Below are positions 1-7,352 of a stretch of 8,792 nucleotides of DNA, one piece after another; position 1 is the stretch's first letter, and each line of letters opens with the position of its first letter. Position numbers and translations under genes: made by a program. This DNA comes from JBAXRT01 sp037131065 (GTDB lineage: Bacteria; Bacteroidota; Bacteroidia; Bacteroidales; FEN-979), in the NCBI GenBank assembly GCA_037131065.1, contig JBAXRT010000126.1, positions 1-8,792 on the forward strand, in the 5' to 3' direction. The notes under the pieces are model-generated. The model did no database searches. It was not told the DNA's origin and was given only the letters and a program-made list of their open reading frames with translations.

Positions 1-82
1 CAATGTTCTCTTCTACCTGTTTTGCACTGGCCAGCCATGAGAATGCTGTTGAGAGTAACAAGAATAGGATGAGCTTTTTCAT
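1..82 (-). CDS. Second C10-family cysteine protease copy, N-terminal fragment cut by the window edge
   Basis: The ATG is at 82-80 and the frame stays open to base 1, giving 27 codons. The encoded start, MKKLILFLLLSTAFSWLASA followed by KQVEENI, matches the first 27 residues of the complete C10 protease at 1598-93 at 26 positions; only residue 9 differs (Leu for Phe). It is a typical Sec signal peptide with likely cleavage after the ASA at residues 18-20. The start lies 10 bp after the stop of the upstream protease gene, so the two are very probably co-transcribed. Only the signal peptide and the beginning of the propeptide are visible. That the remainder is also an intact C10 protease is inferred from this identity. 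It could instead be a truncated remnant or a gene sharing only the leader. Confidence 0.8.
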   Translation of the reverse strand, partial: MKKLILFLLLSTAFSWLASAKQVEENI

Positions 83-120
83 AATCGTTGTGTTATTTTG
101 TTATTAAAAAAGAACCGGAT
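1..120 (-). repeat. Direct repeat, left copy (period 1516 bp)
   Basis: Bases 1-120 match bases 1517-1636 at 114 of 120 positions without gaps; differences are at 56, 65, 83, 91, 106 and 116. The repeat covers the start of one C10 protease gene, the 10-bp spacer, and the last codons of the preceding gene. The window begins inside it, so the left-hand limit is unknown. It marks one junction of a tandem gene duplication. Confidence 0.9.
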
Positions 121-1598
121 GCTTTTTCACCGGAGTTGAAATAAAATGTGATGATGTAGCTCCCCTGCGGACTTGCTGAAAGGTCCAAAGAGATATGATC
201 GTTTTCAGCTTTTGCTGAGGATTCATAAACCTTTTTTCCCATCATGCTGGTCACTACGGTTTTCTGAAGATCATCTCCCTGTCCCTTATCGAGCTTTATC
301 TCAAGGATTCCCCTGGTGGGATTGGGATAGACAACCAATTTATCTGACAGGTTTTTGTCCTCAACTCCCAGGGTGCTTTTTTTAATGCCGACCAAAACGG
401 CCTGGCCAACGTTGTATGTCCCCTGGTTCGGGGGATTCATATTGTTTATATTATAATTACCATTGCAAGACCCTCCCCAGCCCCAGTTAAAATGGAATAA
501 ATTATAATCGTCATACCCGTCGCATATAAAAGAATGGCCTCCCCCTATCGTATCTCCCCCTGTCGTATCTCTCCCTGTATAGATTATGGGACGGCTGGCG
601 TTCAGATCTGTTTTAAGCATGTTGATCCAATCAGCATCCGTTGTGTAATCCTTTCGGTCTTCCTGTCTGAGAGAGGGATCATATCCGAAATATTTTTTCA
701 GTGCATTTTCGGTGCATGGGGCATTTGGATCGTTTTGTGCAAAGTCCTGGCCACTTGTTACATCAAGTTTGTAATTTATATTCATGGAAACTCCGCAATG
801 GTACATCAGCGTTGCCACTGCACTGACAGAATTTGGTGAAGAATACTTATTCAGGGAGTCGGGCATCAGACTCCAATTATAGGTTGTTTTTTCAAAGTTG
901 GCATAGCATTTTAATTTTAGGGTTTCGGTGGTGTAACTGTTTTCCCCTTTGCCCTGAACAGGATGTTTGTGATAGGCCATGATCATCGCCATCGACGTGG
1001 CCACACAACCCACATAGCCCCTCTTCCCGGTTGAGGTATTTATCACAGGACAACTGTCGTTATAATATTTTTCCTGATTCCAACAGACTTTAACCAGGGG
1101 CGCTACGGCCGAGGTGCTCTTTTGAAAAACTGATGAACCAGGTACATCTGAAAGCAGCGCCGTCCATTCCCCTTCTGTTTCAGGAGTGGCTTTCAAATCC
1201 TTCTCTGCCGCGTCCCTTATCTGCCTGTGATACCCTTGCAACCACCACAACAAGGCGGGAGGGATATTCCCGGTCTGAAATGAACTTTCCGTCGAATATC
1301 CCAGAATGGGGGTGCATGCATCGTTTCCGGATACAATCACAAATCCCCCGGGCGTTCCGGTAAAATTATAAACATAAAAGGCAGGGGCTGCTTTGGATCC
1401 TGCATCTTGACCTGTCTTAAGGTTCCCGTAAGTGTAAACCAGGACCGGGGCCGGAAGGGCTTTGAGCTGGTTTTTGTCGATCCGGCTTGCAAAGAAATTA
1501 CCGGCAACCGTTCTGGCAATGTTCTCTTCTACCTGTTTTGCACTGGCCAGCCATGAGAATGCTGTTGAGAGAAACAAGAAAAGGATGAGCTTTTTCAT
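93..1598 (-). CDS. Secreted C10-family (streptopain/interpain-like) cysteine protease with T9SS sorting domain
   Basis: This 501-aa protein is a predicted secreted cysteine endopeptidase of MEROPS family C10, the group of streptococcal SpeB and Prevotella interpain. Residues 1-20 are a Sec signal peptide ending ASA. Residues about 50-130 resemble the Spi/C10 propeptide (AFYVYNF...GGFVIVSGND). The catalytic domain spans about 166-408, with nucleophile Cys198 in GCVATSMAMIMAYHKHP and catalytic His355 in GGHSFICDGYDD, followed by the family's NWGWGG at 371-376. Residues about 420-501 form a type A T9SS sorting domain (YPNPTRG at 424-430), which predicts export across the outer membrane and cleavage or anchoring there. 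The ATG is 10 bp after the stop of the Asp-box gene, and a near-copy begins 10 bp beyond this gene's own stop. All visible active-site motifs are intact, so an active zymogen is likely. A 15-nt tandem repeat encodes the loop just before His355. The natural substrate is unknown. Confidence 0.95.
   Translation of the reverse strand: MKKLILFLFLSTAFSWLASAKQVEENIARTVAGNFFASRIDKNQLKALPAPVLVYTYGNLKTGQDAGSKAAPAFYVYNFTGTPGGFVIVSGNDACTPILGYSTESSFQTGNIPPALLWWLQGYHRQIRDAAEKDLKATPETEGEWTALLSDVPGSSVFQKSTSAVAPLVKVCWNQEKYYNDSCPVINTSTGKRGYVGCVATSMAMIMAYHKHPVQGKGENSYTTETLKLKCYANFEKTTYNWSLMPDSLNKYSSPNSVSAVATLMYHCGVSMNINYKLDVTSGQDFAQNDPNAPCTENALKKYFGYDPSLRQEDRKDYTTDADWINMLKTDLNASRPIIYTGRDTTGGDTIGGGHSFICDGYDDYNLFHFNWGWGGSCNGNYNINNMNPPNQGTYNVGQAVLVGIKKSTLGVEDKNLSDKLVVYPNPTRGILEIKLDKGQGDDLQKTVVTSMMGKKVYESSAKAENDHISLDLSASPQGSYIITFYFNSGEKASGSFLITK
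541..580 (-). repeat. 15-nt in-frame tandem microrepeat next to the catalytic His codon
   Basis: On the plus strand, ccccctatcgtatct (541-555) is followed directly by ccccctgtcgtatct (556-570), differing at one base, and then by a diverged partial unit (571-580). In the protease frame it encodes GRDTT-GGDTI-GG, directly before the GHSF motif holding His355. Fifteen nucleotides keep the frame, so unit gain or loss would change only the length of the active-site loop. Confidence 0.75.
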
Positions 1599-1636
1599 GA
1601 TCGTTGAGTTATTTTGTTATTATAAAAGAACAGGAT
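1517..1636 (-). repeat. Direct repeat, right copy (period 1516 bp)
   Basis: This is the partner of bases 1-120, with 95% identity and no gaps. It covers the start of the complete C10 protease gene (to 1598), the 10-bp spacer, and the last codons of the Asp-box gene (from 1609). The stop-spacer-start block reads TAACTCAACGATCATG here and TAACACAACGATTATG in the left copy. The alignment continues in register through both T9SS sorting domains at lower identity, where the proteins match at about 49 of 81 residues. Confidence 0.9.
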
Positions 1637-4560
1637 ACTTTTTCACTTGTTTTAAAATAAAAGGTAATCAAGTAGAGTCCTGAAGCATTTGCCGAAAGAT
1701 CAACGGAATAATGACCATCCTGGGCTCTTACGGCGGATTCGTAAACACTTGTTCCTTGTGTGTTGGTTACTTTTATTTTCTGAAGATCATCTCCGAATCC
1801 TTTGTCCAGACTGATCTCTAATATTCCCCTGGTGGGGTTCGGGAAAAGATGGATTTTGGTTTTCGGCTGTTCCGCGATGCCTTCGGGGTATCCAAACTTA
1901 GCCACGAGGTTGCGGTTTTTCTCAACAATGAACTCGTAGATTGATGAGTCACATACCTTCACCCCCTCTTCGTACCAGCCCAGAAACGCAATGCTCTTGG
2001 CCGGTGTGGCTGTCATTTTAACTTTGGATCCCGTTTGATATACTCCGCCCCCGGTGGCAATGCCACCATTTTTTGGAATTTCAACATCATTTACTTTATT
2101 GTATCCGGGGGCAACATATAGATCCGATTCCCATATTCCACGTCCTAATGTCGCTGCACGGATTTTACCGGTCGCATATTCAATCTCAAGGTCTGTCACA
2201 ACTGTATTCGGCAGGTTTTTGTTAAATGGAATCCAGTCGGAAATCGTGCTATCCCTGTAAAAAACGCCGAGATCGGTTCCGATATAGAGTGCATCTTTCG
2301 AAAAATCTTCATAGGTAATGCAATTCACCGGCGCCTTTGGTAATGAGGTACCGGAAATGTCTTTCCATATTGTGCCTCCGTTATCCGTCCGGAAAACCTT
2401 TAATGAGTCATAACCTGAGATGGAAACATAGGCAGTATTTGGCTTTACGGGATGGGTTGCGATTCCGGTGACTGTGTATTTGAGGGCAGGGAGATCTGCC
2501 ACCCTGACCGAATCGTAATTCTGCCATTCATCACTGGTCCGGAAAAGTTTTTTTTCGGTTGCGGCCCACATCACCTCAGGGGCAATCTGAGAGATTGCCA
2601 GGGTCCTCACCAACGTATCGGAGTCTTTGCTGGCTTTGGAGGGTACGGTAAATAACGAAGACCATGTTTCACCCCTGTCGGTGGTTTTATAAATTTTACG
2701 ATACCCCGCATAAAGTATTTCAGGGTCAACGGGATGAATGATATAGGGTGTGATCCATGCTCCCGTTGGTTTATTTGGAATATTCTTTGAAATTATATTC
2801 AGGTTGTCTTTAGACCAGGTTCCGTCTGTAGTTCTTTTTATCTCTCCGTTCATATAGGAAGCATATTTTATTTTCGGGTCAAGCCAGTCAACCAGGCATT
2901 CCATTCCATCACCGCCTATCAGCACGGGCGTTAGCCATTCTCCCGGAGCAATTCTCACCTGGGAGCCGTTGTCCTGGAATCCGGCTACGACTGTATTCTC
3001 CTCCATCCAGGACCCGGCAATTCTGAAAATCTGTCCTATTTGCAACCCTTTTGTGATATCCGTCCATTTTTTTCCTCCGTCTGTGGTATAATAGACCCCT
3101 CCGTCGTTACACTCAAAAAATGTGGTTGGCCGCAGGGGATGAAATGCGAACCAGTGCTTGTCGGCATGTGCCATTTCAAATTTCGGAGGGACTGCAGTAT
3201 CTGTACTATCCCAGCAATTTACCAGACTGAATGCTGTTCCTCCGTTAATGCTCTTCCAGGTGTTAACACCGCCCAGCCAGCGTTCGTTGGCACTGTTTGG
3301 ATTGATAAGGTAACAGAGGTCGTAGTTCCCCTGACCCTTGCAGGGGGCTTCATCTTTAAGGGGATTACTGCTGGAATTAAGGTAATTATTGCTGCAGTTA
3401 GCATTTACTTTTACAACAATATCCTCATCGTAAAAGTTTTTACCATCATCTTCGGATCTGTAAATGGCAAGCATGCCCTCCACTTCCGATCTCACACATA
3501 GTGCCTCGACCAGGCTGGTCTGTTTCTTTGAGACGGCTATTTTGATTCTTGATACGCTGTCGAATTCTCTCACGGGATTCCATATAGTACCGCCTTTATC
3601 TGATCTGAAGATCCTGGCATAATTTTTAGAATTGCTTCTTGACGCAGCATACATGATTTGTGCGTCTCCCGGATTGAAAGCAATATCCGAGAAGTCAATG
3701 CCTGCTGTACTGTCGGCAACCCCCATAACCTGTCCGCCCTGGGTTAATCTGTAAATTCCTTTGGATGTGGCAGCGAAAAGCAGGCTGGTATCGGTGGGAT
3801 GCATGATCAGCCGGCTGATGCGAGCCTCCTCTGATACGCTCCAGTTCAGTTTTGTTGCCGCCCATGTTTGCCCACCATTGATGGATTTCAGGACCCCGAT
3901 GCTTTTTGTGTCGCCCGACCCTGAATTATTTACACTGGCGACATTGTTCCCGTCATAGTCACCCGTTGCGAGGTACATGACGTCGGCGTTTTCCGGATTA
4001 ACTACGATTTCACTGATCCCAAGGACCGGCTGGTTGTCATAGTTCGTACTCCAGTTTTCCCCGAAGTTGGTAGTCTTCCATAGCCCTCCGGCCGGAGTCC
4101 CGATCCAGAAAGTACTCGCCTCCGTAGGGTGGAAAGCAATGCAGTTCACCCTGCCTAATCCGAAATAGCGGTCGCCTTTGGGGTCATCAGGGCCAATGGG
4201 CTTCCAGTCACCTGCAGGATCTGCCGTCTGTTTTGTTGCCGAGTAACCTTCCCACTCCTTCAGAAGAACATTGTTCGGGGGAAATGATCCGTCGGGATTC
4301 ACACGCGGTTGCCAATACCATTCCCAGCGTTTAAATGGTTTATACCCTGAGCCCCTGGTGATCTTCTTCCCTTTCCAGTAATCATTGAAATTTTTCTGGA
4401 TCTGGTAGAAGTTCGCTTTATCGGGCACTGCCGTGGCCCCGGATGGTGCCTGGGCAGAAGCTGAATGATAAGAAATAATCAGACCGAAAAGCAAAACAAC
4501 CCCGAAGAGGAGGAACCATGACTTACCTGATAAATGTTTTGTTGTGTAATTTTTATTCAT
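1609..4560 (-). CDS. Large secreted Asp-box (BNR/sortilin-like) beta-propeller protein with T9SS sorting domain
   Basis: This 983-aa protein has a signal peptide (residues 1 to about 36, ending SASA). An aromatic segment (about 50-105, with FKRWEWYWQPRV) resembles a region I recall from other Bacteroidota T9SS-exported proteins. Residues about 130-815 carry Asp-box motifs (S/T-x-D/N-x-G-x-x-W/F) at 163, 226, 320, 369, 437, 492, 626 and 725, plus a degenerate one near 577. This is typical of propellers in sialidase-like, sortilin/VPS10 and GH74-type proteins. Residues about 824-889 resemble the divergent InlB B-repeat fold (GG...GxYxxGxxV...LGWYEEG). Residues about 903-983 are a type A T9SS sorting domain (FPNPTRG). 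No hydrolase catalytic residues could be assigned, so a binding or adhesion role is as likely as an enzymatic one. The ATG at 4560 overlaps the preceding regulator's stop (ATGA), suggesting translational coupling. Confidence 0.93.
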   Translation of the reverse strand: MNKNYTTKHLSGKSWFLLFGVVLLFGLIISYHSASAQAPSGATAVPDKANFYQIQKNFNDYWKGKKITRGSGYKPFKRWEWYWQPRVNPDGSFPPNNVLLKEWEGYSATKQTADPAGDWKPIGPDDPKGDRYFGLGRVNCIAFHPTEASTFWIGTPAGGLWKTTNFGENWSTNYDNQPVLGISEIVVNPENADVMYLATGDYDGNNVASVNNSGSGDTKSIGVLKSINGGQTWAATKLNWSVSEEARISRLIMHPTDTSLLFAATSKGIYRLTQGGQVMGVADSTAGIDFSDIAFNPGDAQIMYAASRSNSKNYARIFRSDKGGTIWNPVREFDSVSRIKIAVSKKQTSLVEALCVRSEVEGMLAIYRSEDDGKNFYDEDIVVKVNANCSNNYLNSSSNPLKDEAPCKGQGNYDLCYLINPNSANERWLGGVNTWKSINGGTAFSLVNCWDSTDTAVPPKFEMAHADKHWFAFHPLRPTTFFECNDGGVYYTTDGGKKWTDITKGLQIGQIFRIAGSWMEENTVVAGFQDNGSQVRIAPGEWLTPVLIGGDGMECLVDWLDPKIKYASYMNGEIKRTTDGTWSKDNLNIISKNIPNKPTGAWITPYIIHPVDPEILYAGYRKIYKTTDRGETWSSLFTVPSKASKDSDTLVRTLAISQIAPEVMWAATEKKLFRTSDEWQNYDSVRVADLPALKYTVTGIATHPVKPNTAYVSISGYDSLKVFRTDNGGTIWKDISGTSLPKAPVNCITYEDFSKDALYIGTDLGVFYRDSTISDWIPFNKNLPNTVVTDLEIEYATGKIRAATLGRGIWESDLYVAPGYNKVNDVEIPKNGGIATGGGVYQTGSKVKMTATPAKSIAFLGWYEEGVKVCDSSIYEFIVEKNRNLVAKFGYPEGIAEQPKTKIHLFPNPTRGILEISLDKGFGDDLQKIKVTNTQGTSVYESAVRAQDGHYSVDLSANASGLYLITFYFKTSEKVSCSFIITK

Positions 4561-4997
4561 ATTGATTTGGTATTTGATTTGGCCTTGTATTGATCATCCG
4601 TCTCCTGTCCCGGAAAATAACGTTCCCCGCTGATGATGGTTCTGATTGCCTTTTCGAGCTTCTGTTTCCCGGAAGTCTTCAGAACAAAACCCATGGCCCC
4701 TGAATTGATCAGGGCACTATGGTATTCCCGCTCGTAATACATGGTGATTAAAAGGATTTTTAACCCCGGACTCATTGCCAGGGCCAGCCTTGTCGCCTCC
4801 AAACCGTCCATGACCGGCATCTCAACATCCATCACGACCAGGTCGGGTTGATGTATTTTCAGCAGGTCGAGAAAAGCCTGGCCGTTTTTAGCTTCGGCTA
4901 CGATCTCGCCAATCCCTTCCCTTTCGATAAGGAGCCTCATTCCTTCACGAAAAAGGGGATGGTCGTCGACGATGATAATTTTTCTCCGGGGTGTCAT
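4557..4997 (-). CDS. Receiver-only response regulator, paralog of the upstream NarL-type regulator but without HTH
   Basis: This 146-aa protein is a single receiver domain. The acidic pair Asp11-Asp12, phospho-acceptor Asp57 (VVMDVEMP), switch Thr85 and Lys107 are all present, so it should accept phosphate. It aligns without gaps to residues 1-128 of the full-length regulator at 5828-5169, with 77 identities of 128 (60%). Similarity ends abruptly after the GExYF at residues 124-128. A polar 18-residue tail follows where the paralog has its linker and LuxR-type HTH. No HTH remnant is visible before the next gene, so a simple frameshift does not explain the loss. The stop codon overlaps the ATG of the Asp-box protein. 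It could act as a phosphate sink, as a partner for the kinase's own receiver, or through protein contacts. It follows a 171-bp gap that contains a possible promoter. Confidence 0.88.
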   Translation of the reverse strand: MTPRRKIIIVDDHPLFREGMRLLIEREGIGEIVAEAKNGQAFLDLLKIHQPDLVVMDVEMPVMDGLEATRLALAMSPGLKILLITMYYEREYHSALINSGAMGFVLKTSGKQKLEKAIRTIISGERYFPGQETDDQYKAKSNTKSI

Positions 4998-5066
4998 GAA
5001 GCGGGGCTTTCAACGGAAACGAAAAGCATATTTTACACTAAATCATTATGGTTTCTCGAACATCAA

Positions 5067-5074
5067 CAAATGTA
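5067..5074 (-). promoter_or_regulatory. Possible Bacteroidota -7 box for the receiver-only regulator and secreted genes
   Basis: The minus strand reads TACATTTG, matching the TAnnTTTG -7 consensus of the Bacteroidota primary sigma factor. It lies about 70 nt before the ATG at 4997, in the only sizeable gap within the gene run. No TTTG sits at the usual 19-21 nt spacing upstream; the nearest is about 13 nt away. The call therefore rests on one short motif. If real, it would allow the effector genes to be transcribed separately from the kinase. Confidence 0.35.
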
Positions 5075-5140
5075 TAGTCTGCAGAATCAAATTACTACAG
5101 GGAAACTCTGAAAATGGTGATGGTAAAGCCTATAAATGAG

Positions 5141-5156
5141 TTAGGGTAAACCCTAA
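5141..5156. repeat. 16-bp near-perfect palindrome between the two response regulator genes
   Basis: The sequence ttagggt-aa-accctaa has 7-bp arms and a 2-bp centre. It starts 12 bp after the stop of the full-length regulator and lies upstream of the receiver-only regulator. No run of T follows it on the minus strand, and its GC content is low for a terminator stem, so an operator or weak mRNA hairpin fits better than an intrinsic terminator. The function is unknown. Confidence 0.5.
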
Positions 5157-5168
5157 GCGGGGAGGATA

Positions 5169-5828
5169 TTATATCTTTACGAGCTTATTTTTGATCGCGA
5201 ACAAAACCAGGTTTACGGTATTCCTTGCTTCGCTCTTCTGGAGGAGTTTTGCGCGGTGCGCTTCAACTGTTTTAACAGACCTGTTGATTTTTTTTGCGAT
5301 CTCTGCAACTGAAAGCCCTTCGCACAGGAAATTCAGGACTTCAATCTCACGCTCGGTAAATTCATTTGCAAAATCAGGAGTTTCATTTGATGCGGGCTTT
5401 TGTTTCCCGAAATCGAGTATGATTTTGCGTAAAAGTTCATTCGAAAAATAACTTTCACCCTTAATAACGGTTTTAATGGCATTTTCCAGCTCCTGCTTCC
5501 CTACCGATTTCAGAACACAACCCATGGCGCCGGTATTGATCAGTTTAGCATAGTCGTTGCTCGTGTCGAGCATGGTGACAAGCAAAATCTTCAGAGCAGG
5601 CTTCAGGGCAATTGCTTTTTCTGTTGCTTCAATGCCTCCCATATCAGGCATTTCTATGTCCATCAAAACCAGGTCCGGATCCAGTGGTTCGAGCATATCA
5701 AGAAACACCTTTCCATTCGAAGCCTCGGCAATGACCACCCCCATCCCTTCCGTTTCGATCAGCAGTTTCATCCCTTCGCGGAATAAAAGATGGTCATCAA
5801 CCAGGATTATTTTTGTTGTGGAGGACAT
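5169..5828 (-). CDS. NarL/FixJ-family response regulator (REC plus LuxR-type HTH)
   Basis: This 219-aa protein is of normal full length for the family. The receiver domain is residues 1 to about 122, with Asp11-Asp12, phospho-acceptor Asp57 (LMDIEMP), Thr85 and Lys107. A linker runs to about 155. The LuxR/GerE-type HTH is about 157-217, with FTEREIEVL, GLSVAEIAKKI and the recognition-helix region RSVKTVEAHRAKLLQK. It should bind DNA as a dimer after phosphorylation. The gene begins 39 bp after the kinase stop, and the kinase has the HisKA_3 type of dimerisation domain that normally pairs with NarL-type regulators, so the two form a likely cognate pair. The ATG at 5828 places the receiver at residue 6, as expected. 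Candidate targets are the operon's own upstream region and the secreted genes downstream; this is inference. Confidence 0.95.
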   Translation of the reverse strand: MSSTTKIILVDDHLLFREGMKLLIETEGMGVVIAEASNGKVFLDMLEPLDPDLVLMDIEMPDMGGIEATEKAIALKPALKILLVTMLDTSNDYAKLINTGAMGCVLKSVGKQELENAIKTVIKGESYFSNELLRKIILDFGKQKPASNETPDFANEFTEREIEVLNFLCEGLSVAEIAKKINRSVKTVEAHRAKLLQKSEARNTVNLVLFAIKNKLVKI

Positions 5829-5867
5829 TGGGATTTTTTTGTATCCAGGTACCGGTTAAGAAAAAGT

Positions 5868-7352
5868 TCAGCCAAGTGGCATTTGAATATAAATTTCCAA
5901 CCCTTTGCCTAGTGCTGTTTTTATTTTGATTACACCCCTTATAAGCATTATTCGTTGCTGAATGTTCAACAGCCCCAGGCTGTCTTTACTTTTTTCAACG
6001 AGGGCCAGGTCAAATCCTATCCCATCATCGGTATATGTAAAGCCAATCCTGTTTTTTTCCTGTGAGTAAAAATAGGAAATATTTACCTGGGTCGCTTTGG
6101 CATACTTTAAAGTGTTGTTGATCAATTCAGTTGTAATCCGGTAAAGGGCGGCTTCCCTTAAGGTGTTGAATCTGGCTTTTGAGTTGAAGTTAATATTGAT
6201 GGAGAGTTTCTTCATGTCGTTGATACTTTTGATAAAGCTCAAAACAGCATCAACATAACCGTATTTGGACAGGATAACAGAACTGAGGCCCTGGGAAACT
6301 TCGCGCGTGGTCTGGATTGCCTTTTCGATGTTATTGTTGCCTTTTTCCGTTATAAGTTTTTTCTTCACCGGATCATCCGTTTCTGCGAGCCACTGGAAAT
6401 AGAGTTTGATGGTTGAAAGAAGTGGGCCCAGGCCGTCGTGCAGTTCTCCGGCGAAACGGTTCCGCTCCCGTTCTTCCACCTCAACGGTTACATTGAACAG
6501 CTCCCCTTCAATCGCGGCCTTCTCCGTGATGTCCCGGTTTGAAGCTCTTATACCAAGGCATTTGCCCTCGCTGTATATCTTTCTGCAAACATGGACGATC
6601 CATCGGATATTACCCCCGCTGGTCACTACCCGAAAGCTGACCTCAGGAGCGGCCTCCCCTGGCTCACAGTTGTGCTCCTCTTTTTTGTGTGATTCCCAAA
6701 GCTCCTTGTCTTCACCGAAAACAATATTGTCAATTAATGCCGGCTCCTCCACAAACTCTTCAATTGAATGTCCGGTGATCTTCTCGGCAGCAGGCGACAT
6801 ATAGATGACCCGCCCGTCACGACCCGTCCAGTATTCCCAGTCGTAGGTATAGTCAGCTACTGTCCTGTATTTTTCCTCGTTTTTTTGTAATGCTTGATTG
6901 GCCTGAGCCAGCTCCATCGAAGATTGTTTTAGCAGGGCTGCATCCCGAATAATTTCCTGTTTATAGTTGAACAAGTCGAGAAAGACATTGATTTTGCTGA
7001 CCAGAATGCGATCGTTGAATGGTTTAAGGATATAGTCAACAGCCCCGGTATCATATCCCTTGGAAATATCCGCCCCCGAAAGGTATTTGGCGGTCAGGAA
7101 AATAATGGGGACCTTGTCACTGATCCTGGCTTCATTGATCCTCAATGCAAGTTCATATCCGTTCATTCCCGGCATTTCGACATCGAGTATGGCCAGGGCC
7201 AGGTCAACTGCCCTGATCTTCTCGATCGCCATATGGCCGGAGTTGGCCCGTATCACATTTGCTTTTATCTTCCTATTCTGAACAATAGCATCAAGCAAAT
7301 CCAGGTTATCGACAGAATCGTCAACAATGAGGAGGTTTGGGAAAATGTTCAC
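5868..7352 (-). CDS. Soluble histidine kinase: REC-PAS-HisKA_3-HATPase_c
   Basis: I place the start at GTG 7352, giving 494 aa. That GTG overlaps the TGA of the preceding gene as GTGA, and the receiver fold then begins immediately. The frame is open further upstream to an ATG at 7481, but that extension would overlap the preceding gene by 133 bp and is low-complexity. The receiver domain is residues 5 to about 125 (Asp11-Asp12, Asp57 in LDVEMPG, Lys110). A short coiled linker covers about 135-160, and the PAS domain about 160-285 (ends ...ASNRDITEK). HisKA_3 has the phospho-acceptor His305 in ELHDGLGP. The HATPase has its N box at ELINNTLKYAKA (409-420), DDGIGF (442-447) and the GLLNI region. 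No membrane segment is seen, so the protein should be cytosolic. The N-terminal receiver suggests input from another kinase or a phosphorelay. The probable partner is the regulator directly downstream. Confidence 0.92.
   Translation of the reverse strand: MNIFPNLLIVDDSVDNLDLLDAIVQNRKIKANVIRANSGHMAIEKIRAVDLALAILDVEMPGMNGYELALRINEARISDKVPIIFLTAKYLSGADISKGYDTGAVDYILKPFNDRILVSKINVFLDLFNYKQEIIRDAALLKQSSMELAQANQALQKNEEKYRTVADYTYDWEYWTGRDGRVIYMSPAAEKITGHSIEEFVEEPALIDNIVFGEDKELWESHKKEEHNCEPGEAAPEVSFRVVTSGGNIRWIVHVCRKIYSEGKCLGIRASNRDITEKAAIEGELFNVTVEVEERERNRFAGELHDGLGPLLSTIKLYFQWLAETDDPVKKKLITEKGNNNIEKAIQTTREVSQGLSSVILSKYGYVDAVLSFIKSINDMKKLSININFNSKARFNTLREAALYRITTELINNTLKYAKATQVNISYFYSQEKNRIGFTYTDDGIGFDLALVEKSKDSLGLLNIQQRIMLIRGVIKIKTALGKGLEIYIQMPLG

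Noticed and set aside
1..120. The direct repeat as the end of an insertion sequence or other mobile element
   Set aside because: The repeat is coding sequence (signal peptide plus the end of the preceding gene), there are no terminal inverted repeats or transposase, and the period equals one gene plus its spacer.
3040..3501. A 153-codon plus-strand open frame within the propeller gene
   Set aside because: It lies wholly antisense to a well-supported 983-aa protein with Asp-box motifs in the same stretch; no independent coding evidence.
5141..5156. The palindrome as an intrinsic terminator for the regulator gene
   Set aside because: The loop is very short, the stem is not GC-rich and no T-run follows on the transcribed strand.
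6406..6804. A 132-codon plus-strand open frame within the kinase gene
   Set aside because: It is Ser-rich antisense sequence covering the PAS and HisKA_3 region, which is clearly coding on the minus strand.
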